The position numbers and the translations under genes are program-made. Shown here one piece after another: positions 8,201 through 13,726 of a DNA stretch of 15,857 nt (within the stretch, counting starts at the first letter, position 1; the number at the start of each line of letters is the position of its first letter). The notes under the pieces were generated by a model. That model was not told the DNA's origin, did not search any database, and saw only the letters and a list, made by a program, of their open reading frames with translations. The stretch is from Fredricksoniimonas sp964643325 (GTDB taxonomy: Bacteria > Omnitrophota > Gorgyraeia > Zapsychrales > Fredricksoniimonadaceae): assembly GCA_964643325.1 (NCBI GenBank), contig CAZXSE010000021.1, positions 1 through 15,857 on the forward strand. The letters run 5' to 3'.

Positions 8201-8664
8201 GCATCCTCAGCCATCCTGGAGAAGCGCTTTTGCTGCAGACATTGACAGATGAATATGGAAGGAAGATCGTTAAGGTCCTTAACCGCCTGGTGGACCCGGG
8301 ATATGACAGGACAGGGTTCCATGCGGATTATTTTATTTTCAAGCAAAGGCCTGATCCCGGGCGCGTTCCCGGTGATTTTTATGTCCCGAAGGGCGTTGAA
8401 CTGGACATTAGCAGCCTTTCCGGGCAGGTCACAGAGATCATTGATGGATGGGGATCGGGCGCCCCGAGGGCTGTTCATCCCCGGGACCCTCTTGGCGGCG
8501 TTGACCTTGACCCGGAGAGACTGGAATTGCAACAAGAGGGACAAGCGGCAGAGTTGTCGTTCGACGGGGATATCAACAATATCCGTATCGATGGCCTTGT
8601 GCCCGTGATCAGGGCCATGACGCCAGTGCCGGATATCCGTTCGTTAATGAGCGCGGGGCGTTAG
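5299..8664 (+). CDS. Large exported protein with KdtA-like glycosyltransferase and GHKL ATPase-like segments
   Basis: The 1121-residue protein begins with a GTG preceded by GAGGGCAGGG. A signal peptide is visible: KTSFKK, then the hydrophobic ITLASFIALNV, with likely cleavage near VCAQG. Residues about 34-310 form an uncharacterised all-purpose-looking N-domain starting PAPGTMV. Residues about 560-775 resemble the C-terminal half of Kdo transferase (GT30): VLVLGS near 576, LVVAPR, GELMPFYALPDA (about 665), HNLLEPGSQGSPV (684-696, Glu688 as the EP motif) and LRRAIGNNG. Residues about 880-1020 carry GHKL ATPase boxes: N box ENAVDQH (893-899), G1 DNGKG (922-926) and G2 GVGGDRGMGVP (949-959). The tail INNIRIDGLVPVI resembles the ends of other large Omnitrophota proteins (from memory). 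Whether either domain is catalytic outside the cytoplasm is unknown. Its last 21 bases overlap a convergent small gene. Confidence 0.75.
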   Translation: MIKTSFKKVIACITLASFIALNVGQVCAQGVNIPAPGTMVAVSSSFVSPILKGIKVDPKQPLNFDFILDTGSAPETPALRDEANKLIRYFLASLTIPEKDLWVNLSPYEKDRIIPDEFSKTEMGRDLLAQDYLLKQITASLIYPENETGKAFWAKVYAVAYAKYGVTDVPVDTFNKVWIVADKARIYENGTNAFIVDARLKVMTETDYMAQAQTSEHGDGFSKDIIREVVIPVLEKEVNEGANFALLRQVYYSLILAKWYKEALKGGLMDREYAGQNKTSGVDLAGKDDRQKIYAQYLEAFAKGAFNYVTEEYDVRAQKKVPRKYFSGGCDFSEKLKTEKTSDATEIVATGKVVGINGYYQNRKQRELFIDRVRALDGSTVGEVDDLLFTMTQGYGRETGILDLMELAREGNLVAKQILKKMVFDVLAKVDGPTDMKDEGDGFEAVRKVFLDMLRQHQITVTFSIDEPSAITSTQGFLRSLGIHKDDNVLIAYWGQITKEMAEAAFPGYKVFYAQSVEFSQMQKGVTIDFDDEASFMVENNGLILPYHPFKLAIKKIDDALVAKIRADLEIKDRQVLVLGSISSQDLIKVVDVYKDLYGSVPVDQAPVLVVAPRNSLLKTSVEMLGAIAIGGIMERKVALDPETKDRMPFSSMKGRNVLLLKTQGELMPFYALPDAIGLISPDHNLLEPGSQGSPVFYFSQGGYYNNAKVKAALVGAGGALEFSAQRLKDMVNDAGLRRAIGNNGFATFTGFAPEIAIMTDIAVAGTLLMALFEKADLKKKSVDASQLVEELQRVLPAADDEAADWKSAARVIRKIRKQESEGGSTKMFIFGGYDIPKAVRNNIQRAGIDIQIDFDRRLGKVDLYEALFREHQGVFDKAVEREFRQIFSSTVENAVDQHATNGVTFVIIREGLSYKRMTIFDNGKGARDKKGVRLPDLRDILPRKATFGVGGDRGMGVPTALEDSDISILSHPGEALLLQTLTDEYGRKIVKVLNRLVDPGYDRTGFHADYFIFKQRPDPGRVPGDFYVPKGVELDISSLSGQVTEIIDGWGSGAPRAVHPRDPLGGVDLDPERLELQQEGQAAELSFDGDINNIRIDGLVPVIRAMTPVPDIRSLMSAGR

Positions 8665-8829
8665 GGCGGAAGGCTGATGGTGCTGTTGGGGGTATTTGAC
8701 GCGGTTCAATGCTTCACGGGTTTGCGCGGCAAATGACCTTCCGGCTTTTGCAAGAAGTCCGCTGTTGGGCGCGAACCGCCACATTTTTAGCATTCCCTTG
8801 GTGTTCCTGCTTCTGTTGACGGCATGCAT
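8644..8829 (-). CDS. Small basic hypothetical protein, 61 residues
   Basis: This minus-strand frame starts at ATG 8829 with an excellent ribosome binding site, GGGAGGG, 5 nt upstream (8835-8841 on the + strand). It ends with TAA at 8644, overlapping the 3' end of the convergent large gene by 21 bases. The product is MHAVNRSRNTKGMLKMWRFA at the start and continues through a hydrophilic, Arg/Lys-rich middle (AGRSFAAQTREALNRVKYP) to a His/Pro-rich end. There is no signal peptide, membrane helix or known motif. I do not recognise it. The promoter-like boxes and strong RBS favour a real gene. A competing forward frame (8696-8890, TTG start, hydrophobic end) has a weak RBS. Later starts at residues 13 or 16 are possible. 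Confidence 0.45.
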   Translation of the reverse strand: MHAVNRSRNTKGMLKMWRFAPNSGLLAKAGRSFAAQTREALNRVKYPQQHHQPSALTPRAH

Positions 8830-8854
8830 AAATACCCTCCCTGTGACTGTCTTT

Positions 8855-8883
8855 ATTTTAATCCCGCGGCTAAAAAGGCACAA
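8855..8883 (-). promoter_or_regulatory. Possible promoter of the small minus-strand gene
   Basis: On the minus strand TTGTGC (8883-8878) and TAAAAT (8860-8855) are 17 bp apart. The -10 is one mismatch from consensus; the -35 matches only its TTG. Transcription would start near 8848 with a leader of about 19 nt. It diverges from the rsmD promoter. Confidence 0.3.
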
Positions 8884-8900
8884 GATTTAAAAACAGGGTA

Positions 8901-8909
8901 TGCTATAAT
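8901..8909 (+). promoter_or_regulatory. Extended -10 promoter for the rsmD-fabD run
   Basis: A perfect TATAAT (8904-8909) is preceded by TGC (8901-8903), an extended -10 element. No good -35 box is seen, as is common with extended -10 promoters. Transcription would begin near 8916, about 20 nt before the rsmD start. A GGAGG ribosome binding site at 8928-8932 fits. This is the only clear promoter upstream of the seven-gene run. Confidence 0.6.
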
Positions 8910-8936
8910 CCATTCTTACTTTGGATCGGAGGCATC

Positions 8937-9500
8937 ATGAAGATCATTTCAGGGGCATATTCAGGCCGGAACATCTACATGCCCGCGCATATCAGGCCGA
9001 CGCAAAACCTTTTGCGGAAAGCTGTTTTTGATATCATCGGGCATGACCTGGAGGGCATTTCATTCCTGGACCTGTTCGCCGGCAGCGGGGCGGTCGGGTT
9101 TGAGGCCCTTTCCTGCGGCGCCGCAGAGGTTTGCATGGTCGAGCGCGACCCCAAGTGCCTTGAGGTCATCCAGGAGAACCTGATGCTCCTGAAGCCCGCG
9201 GACAAGGGCTTGAAAGCGGTCGTTGTCCCCCGTGATGCGTTTGCCTCGATCAAGGAATTTGCCCGTCAGGGAAAACGGTTCGATATTGTCTTTTTTGACC
9301 CTCCTTTCGACCAGAAACTGGGAAGAAAAGCCTTGAAAACCCTATTGACGCATGATATATTAACGCCTCATTCTTACATTGTGGCGCAATACGGCCTTGA
9401 CGAGAAACTCGAAGACACGCAAGGCCTTTTTAATATCATCAAGCACAAGAAATACGCCAGTTCATGGCTGACCGTGTTTGAGCGGGTTGAGGGTTTATGA
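8937..9500 (+). CDS. rsmD: 16S rRNA guanine(966)-N2 methyltransferase RsmD
   Basis: The 187-residue protein begins MKIISGAYSGRNI and has RPTQNLLRKAVFDII, the RsmD substrate-binding N-terminus. SAM motif I is LDLFAGSGAVG (about residues 44-54), motif II ends VERD, and the N6/N2-methyltransferase catalytic motif is DPPF (121-124). RsmD methylates G966 of 16S rRNA in the 30S head. It starts at an ATG with GGAGG 4 nt upstream. Its stop overlaps the start of coaD by 4 bases (ATGA), implying translational coupling. rsmD-coaD is a very common bacterial pair. Confidence 0.95.
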   Translation: MKIISGAYSGRNIYMPAHIRPTQNLLRKAVFDIIGHDLEGISFLDLFAGSGAVGFEALSCGAAEVCMVERDPKCLEVIQENLMLLKPADKGLKAVVVPRDAFASIKEFARQGKRFDIVFFDPPFDQKLGRKALKTLLTHDILTPHSYIVAQYGLDEKLEDTQGLFNIIKHKKYASSWLTVFERVEGL

Positions 9501-9979
9501 GAAAAGTCGCGATCTATCCCGGCAGTTTTGATCCCGTGACTTACGGGCATCTGGATGTGCTCAAGCGGGCCACGCACATTTTTGGCCCGGTGATCATTGC
9601 CGTGGCGGATAATGCCAGCAAGAAATATATGTTCAGCCTCAAGGAGCGCGTTGAGCTCCTCAAGGAGGCGACGGCGGGGATGAAGGACGTGAAGGTCGAG
9701 AGCTTTAACGGCCTGGTCATTGATTATGCCCGCCGTAAAAAGACCAATGTCCTGATCCGCGGGATGCGCATGACATCGGACTTTGATTATGAGTTCCAGA
9801 TCGCGCTGACCAATCGCCGTTTGGCTGAAGATATTGAGACCGTGTTCCTGATGCCGTCGGAACAGCATTCGTTCCTGTCATCATCGCTCTTGAAAGAGGT
9901 CTCAAAGTTCAAGGCGGATATCTCTTCGTTCGTGCCCAGGTGTGTGGCCAAACGGTTAAAAGAGCGCCTGAAAAAATGA
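9497..9979 (+). CDS. coaD: Phosphopantetheine adenylyltransferase
   Basis: The 160-residue product has the nucleotidyltransferase signature YPGSFDPVTYGHLDVLKRA, with the T/HxGH catalytic motif ending at His18. IRGMRMTSDFDYEFQIALTNRRL follows, with a C-terminal SSSLLKEV block corresponding to the ISSTxVR region. CoaD transfers AMP from ATP to 4'-phosphopantetheine to form dephospho-CoA, the penultimate and usually regulated step of CoA synthesis. The length is typical. It overlaps both rsmD upstream and yceD downstream through ATGA junctions. CoA and acyl carrier prosthetic group supply fit the fatty-acid genes further along the same run. Confidence 0.97.
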   Translation: MRKVAIYPGSFDPVTYGHLDVLKRATHIFGPVIIAVADNASKKYMFSLKERVELLKEATAGMKDVKVESFNGLVIDYARRKKTNVLIRGMRMTSDFDYEFQIALTNRRLAEDIETVFLMPSEQHSFLSSSLLKEVSKFKADISSFVPRCVAKRLKERLKK

Positions 9980-10461
9980 AGATCCGCATCCGTGATGTTG
10001 TCAGCGGCGGGCTTCAAGTCAAGGCCGCTGTCAAACCTGCTGATATCGGACTTGAGAACGAGGATTTCCTTGATCCGGAGAACCCGCTGCAGATCGTCGC
10101 AGAGTTGATGCGGGTCGACGGGTTCATTCTCGCGAAAGTGGCCGTGACATTCATCCGTGAGGACCATTGCGCGCGCTGCCTGGAGCATTTGAGCCGCGAA
10201 ATGACATCGAACTACGAGATGGAGTTCGAGGTCCGTCCGGGCGACGAGTGGATCGATATGGGGCAAAGGGTCCGGGAAGAGATGTTGATGGGGTATCTGC
10301 CGCGGGTTTTGTGCCGTGATGATTGCAAGGGGATCTGCCCTGATTGCGGGGCGGAGTTGAATACGGAAACGTGTGAATGCGAGGCTCCACGTAATGTGGA
10401 GCCGAGTCCTGCGTCGCAGGACCAGTCGTATAGAAAAAAAGAAAAAAGTAAACAGGAGTAA
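9976..10461 (+). CDS. yceD: YceD family (DUF177) zinc-binding protein
   Basis: The 161-residue protein starts at the ATG overlapping the coaD stop (ATGA) and begins MKIRIRDVVSGG. It has the DUF177 pattern: a CxxC pair (CARCLEHL) followed by LCRDDCKGICPDCGAELN and a further CEC. YceD homologues are needed for normal 23S rRNA accumulation and almost always precede rpmF. The frame is also open upstream to a GTG at 9940, inside coaD, but 9976 gives the usual N-terminus. The end (after CECEAPRNVEP) is a low-complexity, charged tail encoded by two perfect inverted repeats and an A-rich tract, unlike the conserved body. The rpmF ribosome binding site lies across its stop codon. Confidence 0.9.
   Translation: MKIRIRDVVSGGLQVKAAVKPADIGLENEDFLDPENPLQIVAELMRVDGFILAKVAVTFIREDHCARCLEHLSREMTSNYEMEFEVRPGDEWIDMGQRVREEMLMGYLPRVLCRDDCKGICPDCGAELNTETCECEAPRNVEPSPASQDQSYRKKEKSKQE
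10383..10422 (+). repeat. Two adjacent perfect inverted repeats in the 3' end of yceD
   Basis: GGCTCCAC (10383-10390) pairs with GTGGAGCC (10396-10403) around GTAAT. Two bases later GTCCTGC (10406-10412) pairs with GCAGGAC (10416-10422) around GTC. Both stems are perfect and GC-rich. They lie about 45 nt before the rpmF start, inside the dispensable-looking C-terminal tail codons of yceD. They may be inserted mini-repeats or an mRNA control structure for L32. Confidence 0.7.
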
Positions 10462-10466
10462 GTGAC

Positions 10467-10661
10467 ATGCCGCATCCCAAGAGACAACATTCCAAAGCGC
10501 GTTCCCGCAAGCGCCGCACGCATCAGGGTCTGACGACCATTGCCGCGGCCGCCACAGGCGCCGGCAGCAAGGCCGGTTTCAGCCATCGCGTGTGCCCGAT
10601 CACCGGCTGCTACAAGGGCAGGCAGGTCGTTGCGATCAAGGCTAAGAAAGAAAAAGCGTAA
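10467..10661 (+). CDS. rpmF: 50S ribosomal protein L32 (cysteine-depleted form)
   Basis: The 64-residue protein begins MPHPKRQHSKARSRKRRTHQ, the L32 N-terminus, and ends HRVCPITGCYKGRQVV, matching the usual HRVCPxCGxYKGR. The first CxxC pair of the zinc ribbon is absent, replaced by an Ala/Gly-rich stretch (AAAATGAGSKAG), and the second pair is C-x4-C. Zinc binding of the usual kind is therefore unlikely. L32 is a late-assembling large-subunit protein. It lies 5 nt after yceD, with GGAG at 10455-10458, and 20 nt before plsX. The yceD-rpmF-plsX-fabH-fabD order is widely conserved. Confidence 0.93.
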   Translation: MPHPKRQHSKARSRKRRTHQGLTTIAAAATGAGSKAGFSHRVCPITGCYKGRQVVAIKAKKEKA

Positions 10662-10681
10662 CAGCATCAAAGGAGCCTCCC

Positions 10682-11671
10682 TTGAGGATCGTTGTTGACG
10701 CTATGGGCGGCGATCACGCCCCTGCCAATATTGTGGCCGGTGTGGTCCAGGCCTTGAAAGAGTATCCGGTGGCGATCACCCTTGTCGGCGTTGAAGACAA
10801 GGTCAGGGCTGAGCTTTCTAAATATTCCTATCCCAAAGACAGCATCGTGGTCCACCATGCCTCCGAGGTTGTGGACATGGATGACAGTCCTATCGATGTT
10901 ATCCGCAAGAAGAAGGACAGCTCCATCGCTGTCGGCGTCAATCTGCTGAAAGAGAACGGCCATGACGCGTTCATATCCGCGGGCAACACCGGCGCTCTTG
11001 TCGCCGCGGCCACATTCTACCTGCGCATGATCGAAGGCATTGACCGGCCCGGCATCGGGCTTATGATCCCGCAGGTCAACGGGCATGCGCTCTTGATCGA
11101 TGTGGGCGCCAATGCCGACCCCAAGCCCGAGCATCTTTTTCAGTACGGGCACATGGCGCGCGCGTACATGCAAAGCGTCATGGGGATCGCGAACCCGACG
11201 GTTGGTATGGTTAACATCGGCCAGGAAGAAGGCAAAGGGTCTTCTTTTGAGAAACAGGCTTATCAGTTGCTGCAGGAAAAAGTCCCGAGTTTTGTCGGCA
11301 ACATCGAACCCAATCATATTTTTACCGGAAAAGCGGATTGCATTGTGTGCACCGGCTTTGTGGGCAATGTCATCATCAAGCTCGCCGAGGGGTTGATGGA
11401 ATCAACGGGAACGGTCCTCAAGCGGGAGATCAAGAAGAACCCGCTGGCCATGCTCGGGGGATTGATGATGATGGGGACGCTCAAAGGCGTGAAGAAGTAT
11501 GCGGATTATTCCGAGTATGGCGGAGCGCCGTTGTTGGGCGTCAACGGCATCGTGATGAAGAGCCACGGGCGTTCGTCGCCCAAGGCGATCAAGCACGCGA
11601 TCCGCGCGGCCATGCATGAGGTTGAGCACGGGATCCTTGAAAGAATGCGCAGCGCAGTAATGCCTGCCTAG
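10682..11671 (+). CDS. plsX: Phosphate acyltransferase PlsX, TTG start
   Basis: The 329-residue product begins RIVVDAMGGDHAPANIV, the PlsX hallmark, and contains SAGNTGAL, LIDVGANADPKPEHLFQYG, MVNIGQEEGKGSS and FVGNVIIKLAEG. PlsX converts acyl-ACP to acyl-phosphate for PlsY in phosphatidic-acid synthesis, peripherally at the inner membrane. The start is TTG at 10682: AGGAG (10671-10675) is 6 nt upstream, and the first in-frame ATG would delete the conserved RIVVDA strand. Seven nt separate it from fabH. The length is typical for the family. Confidence 0.96.
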   Translation: MRIVVDAMGGDHAPANIVAGVVQALKEYPVAITLVGVEDKVRAELSKYSYPKDSIVVHHASEVVDMDDSPIDVIRKKKDSSIAVGVNLLKENGHDAFISAGNTGALVAAATFYLRMIEGIDRPGIGLMIPQVNGHALLIDVGANADPKPEHLFQYGHMARAYMQSVMGIANPTVGMVNIGQEEGKGSSFEKQAYQLLQEKVPSFVGNIEPNHIFTGKADCIVCTGFVGNVIIKLAEGLMESTGTVLKREIKKNPLAMLGGLMMMGTLKGVKKYADYSEYGGAPLLGVNGIVMKSHGRSSPKAIKHAIRAAMHEVEHGILERMRSAVMPA

Positions 11672-11678
11672 GAGATAT

Positions 11679-12659
11679 ATGGATAAGATCGGTATCGTGG
11701 CACTTGGGAAATATCTTCCCGCGGCAACATTGACCAACGCGGACCTTGAGAAGCTCGTCGAGACATCCGATGAGTGGATCATGACCCGCACGGGGATCAA
11801 GGAGCGCCGCGTCGCGACAGATGAAAAGACGAGCGACCTGGCCATCAAGGCGGCGTTCGACGCGCTGAAAAGATCACCTGTCAAGGCCGAGGATATTGAA
11901 GCTATTTTTGTGGCAACGGTCACGCCGGACAGCGCTTTTCCGTCGATGGCATGCCTGGTCCAGAAAGCCATTGGCGCGAAGAAAGCCTTCGCGTACGACA
12001 TCAACGCGGTTTGTTCGGGATTTTTATATGCCATGACAACGGCCAAGCAGTTCATGGCTACAGGCATGATCAAGAACGCGCTCGTCGTTGCGGCGGACCG
12101 TTTTACCACGATCATTGACTGGAAGGACCGCAATACCTGCGTTCTTTTTGGCGATGGCGCAGGGGCAGTGGTCCTGGCGCCGGTGGCGCAGGGCGGCATC
12201 CTTTCGGATTACCTGATCGCGAACGGCGACGGAGCGCCGCTGATGGGCGTTGTGCCGGACGCGGTGCGCACGCCTTTTGACCAGAATGTTGAGACGACGG
12301 TGTTGCCAAAGGTCATCATGAACGGCCCGGAGCTGTTCAAATACGCCGTACCGGGCATGGCGCAGGCGCTGTGCATCGCCGCGGAAAAAGCGGGCGTGAG
12401 CGTCAATGATATTAAATGTGTTGTGCCGCATCAGGCTAATGACCGCATCATCGCGAGCGTGGCCAAGCGCGCGGGCATGGACAAGGACCGGTTCTTTATC
12501 AATATCCAGAAATACGGCAACATTTCAGCGGCTTCTGTTGTTGTGGCGCTCGGTGAGGCAGTTGACGAGGGGCTTATCAAGAAGGGCGATAAGGTCGGCC
12601 TTGTCGTGTTCGGCGCAGGGCTTGTGGCGGCCGCGAATATTGTCGAGTGGAGTTATTAA
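11679..12659 (+). CDS. fabH: 3-oxoacyl-ACP synthase III (FabH)
   Basis: The 326-residue protein shows the KAS III triad: Cys112 in INAVCSGFLYAM, His251 in VPHQANDRI and Asn281 in YGNISAASV, plus SDEWIMTRTGIKERR near the N-terminus and FGAGL at the C-terminus. FabH condenses an acyl-CoA, usually acetyl-CoA, with malonyl-ACP to start fatty-acid chains. It has a good ribosome binding site (GGAG, about 5 nt before ATG). Its stop codon shares one base with the start of fabD (TAATG). Substrate preference cannot be read from the sequence by eye. Confidence 0.96.
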   Translation: MDKIGIVALGKYLPAATLTNADLEKLVETSDEWIMTRTGIKERRVATDEKTSDLAIKAAFDALKRSPVKAEDIEAIFVATVTPDSAFPSMACLVQKAIGAKKAFAYDINAVCSGFLYAMTTAKQFMATGMIKNALVVAADRFTTIIDWKDRNTCVLFGDGAGAVVLAPVAQGGILSDYLIANGDGAPLMGVVPDAVRTPFDQNVETTVLPKVIMNGPELFKYAVPGMAQALCIAAEKAGVSVNDIKCVVPHQANDRIIASVAKRAGMDKDRFFINIQKYGNISAASVVVALGEAVDEGLIKKGDKVGLVVFGAGLVAAANIVEWSY

Positions 12660-13582
12660 TGAAGAAGGCCGCATTGATATTCCCCGGACAGGGCGCGCAG
12701 AAGGTCGGCATGGGCAAGGAACTTTATGACCAGAGCCCGGCGGCAAAAGCCGTCTTTGACCAGGCGGATGCCATCCTGGGCGAAGCGTTGACGCGGGTTA
12801 TTTTTGAAGGCCCTGAAGAGAAGCTGATGACAACGGCGTATTGCCAGCCTGCGATCTTTACAATGAGCATGGCAGCGCTTGCGGCGTTCAAAGCCAGCGA
12901 TAAGTCCGCGGGCGTGTCCGTGGCTTACACGGCGGGGCTGAGCCTGGGTGAGTACGGGGCCATGTGCGCGGCCGGTGTTCTTTCTTTTGAAGATTCCCTG
13001 CGGTTGATCCAGAAGCGCGGCGCTTTCATGGACGAGGCGGCCAGGGCCAATCCCGGCAAGATGGCCGCGGTCATTGGTTTTGACAAGGACAAGCTTGTTG
13101 ATATATGCAGAACGGCAGGGTGTGAAGTGGCGAACTTCAACGCGCCGGACCAGATCGTTATCACGGGAACGGCGGCAACGGTGGATGCCGCGTGCCGGAT
13201 GATCCTTGAGGCGGGCGGCAAGAAAGTCATTCCCTTGGATGTGGCAGGGGCGTTCCATTCATCGCTCATGCGGACGGCAGCCGATAAGTTCGCGCAGGAG
13301 TTGATCCACACGCCGCTTCAGGTGACAGATATCAAGGTCGTGACCAATGTGAATGCGCAGCCCGAACTTTCTCCCGACGAGATCCGCGCCAATCTTCCCA
13401 AACAGATATTCTCCTCGGTGCAATGGGTTGATTCCGTGAGGTTCATGGCCTCACAGGGCGTGACCGACATGGTCGAGATCGGTCCTGGCCGTGTTCTTAA
13501 AGGGCTTGTCCGCAAGATCGACCCGTCTATCAATGTCCAGAATATCCAGACATTCGAAGATATCGCAGCTCTTTCTTTCTAA
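12659..13582 (+). CDS. fabD: Malonyl-CoA:ACP transacylase (FabD)
   Basis: The 307-residue protein begins MKKAALIFPGQGAQKVGMGK. The nucleophile elbow is GLSLGEYGA with catalytic Ser95. The partner His200 lies in GAFHSSLM, and a conserved Arg/Gln region follows (VQWVDSVRFM, EIGPGRVLKGL). FabD loads malonyl groups onto acyl carrier protein, supplying FabH. The usual GHSLGE has Leu in place of His before the serine, a variant I recall in other phyla. The start at 12659 overlaps the fabH stop by one base; an in-frame upstream ATG at 12647 lies inside fabH. The run ends here: fabG, acpP and fabF, which often follow, are not present downstream. Confidence 0.95.
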   Translation: MKKAALIFPGQGAQKVGMGKELYDQSPAAKAVFDQADAILGEALTRVIFEGPEEKLMTTAYCQPAIFTMSMAALAAFKASDKSAGVSVAYTAGLSLGEYGAMCAAGVLSFEDSLRLIQKRGAFMDEAARANPGKMAAVIGFDKDKLVDICRTAGCEVANFNAPDQIVITGTAATVDAACRMILEAGGKKVIPLDVAGAFHSSLMRTAADKFAQELIHTPLQVTDIKVVTNVNAQPELSPDEIRANLPKQIFSSVQWVDSVRFMASQGVTDMVEIGPGRVLKGLVRKIDPSINVQNIQTFEDIAALSF

Positions 13583-13726
13583 GAAAAGCCGCGCACTTTG
13601 AATCCATTCCTGTTTTGAAAATTCTTCAAAAAATACTACCTTTTGTCAAAAAACCCCATAGAATTATTAAAGTAAGCCATACATCTTGCTTTTTATTTTG
13701 TTTATTCAATAAAAAGGGGGAAAATT
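13583..13726 (+). other. AT-rich spacer with hairpin before the fadL-like gene
   Basis: This 144-nt gap is much more AT-rich than its surroundings and probably holds the promoter of the next gene, but no hexamer pair stands out. TTTTTATT (13690-13697) and AATAAAAA (13708-13715) can pair around a 10-nt loop directly before the GGGGG ribosome binding site (13716-13720). No convincing intrinsic terminator for the fab run is seen. Confidence 0.4.

Noticed and set aside
8667..8743. Inverted repeat CGGAAGG/CCTTCCG after the large gene as a terminator
   Set aside because: Seven-bp arms about 60 nt apart, with only TTTT shortly after; the loop is too long for a convincing intrinsic terminator.
8696..8890. 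Plus-strand 64-codon frame with a hydrophobic segment and 'LLTAC' lipobox-like string
   Set aside because: It needs a TTG start with a weak ribosome binding site, and the string is too far from the N-terminus to be a lipoprotein signal. The minus-strand frame has a better RBS and promoter-like boxes.
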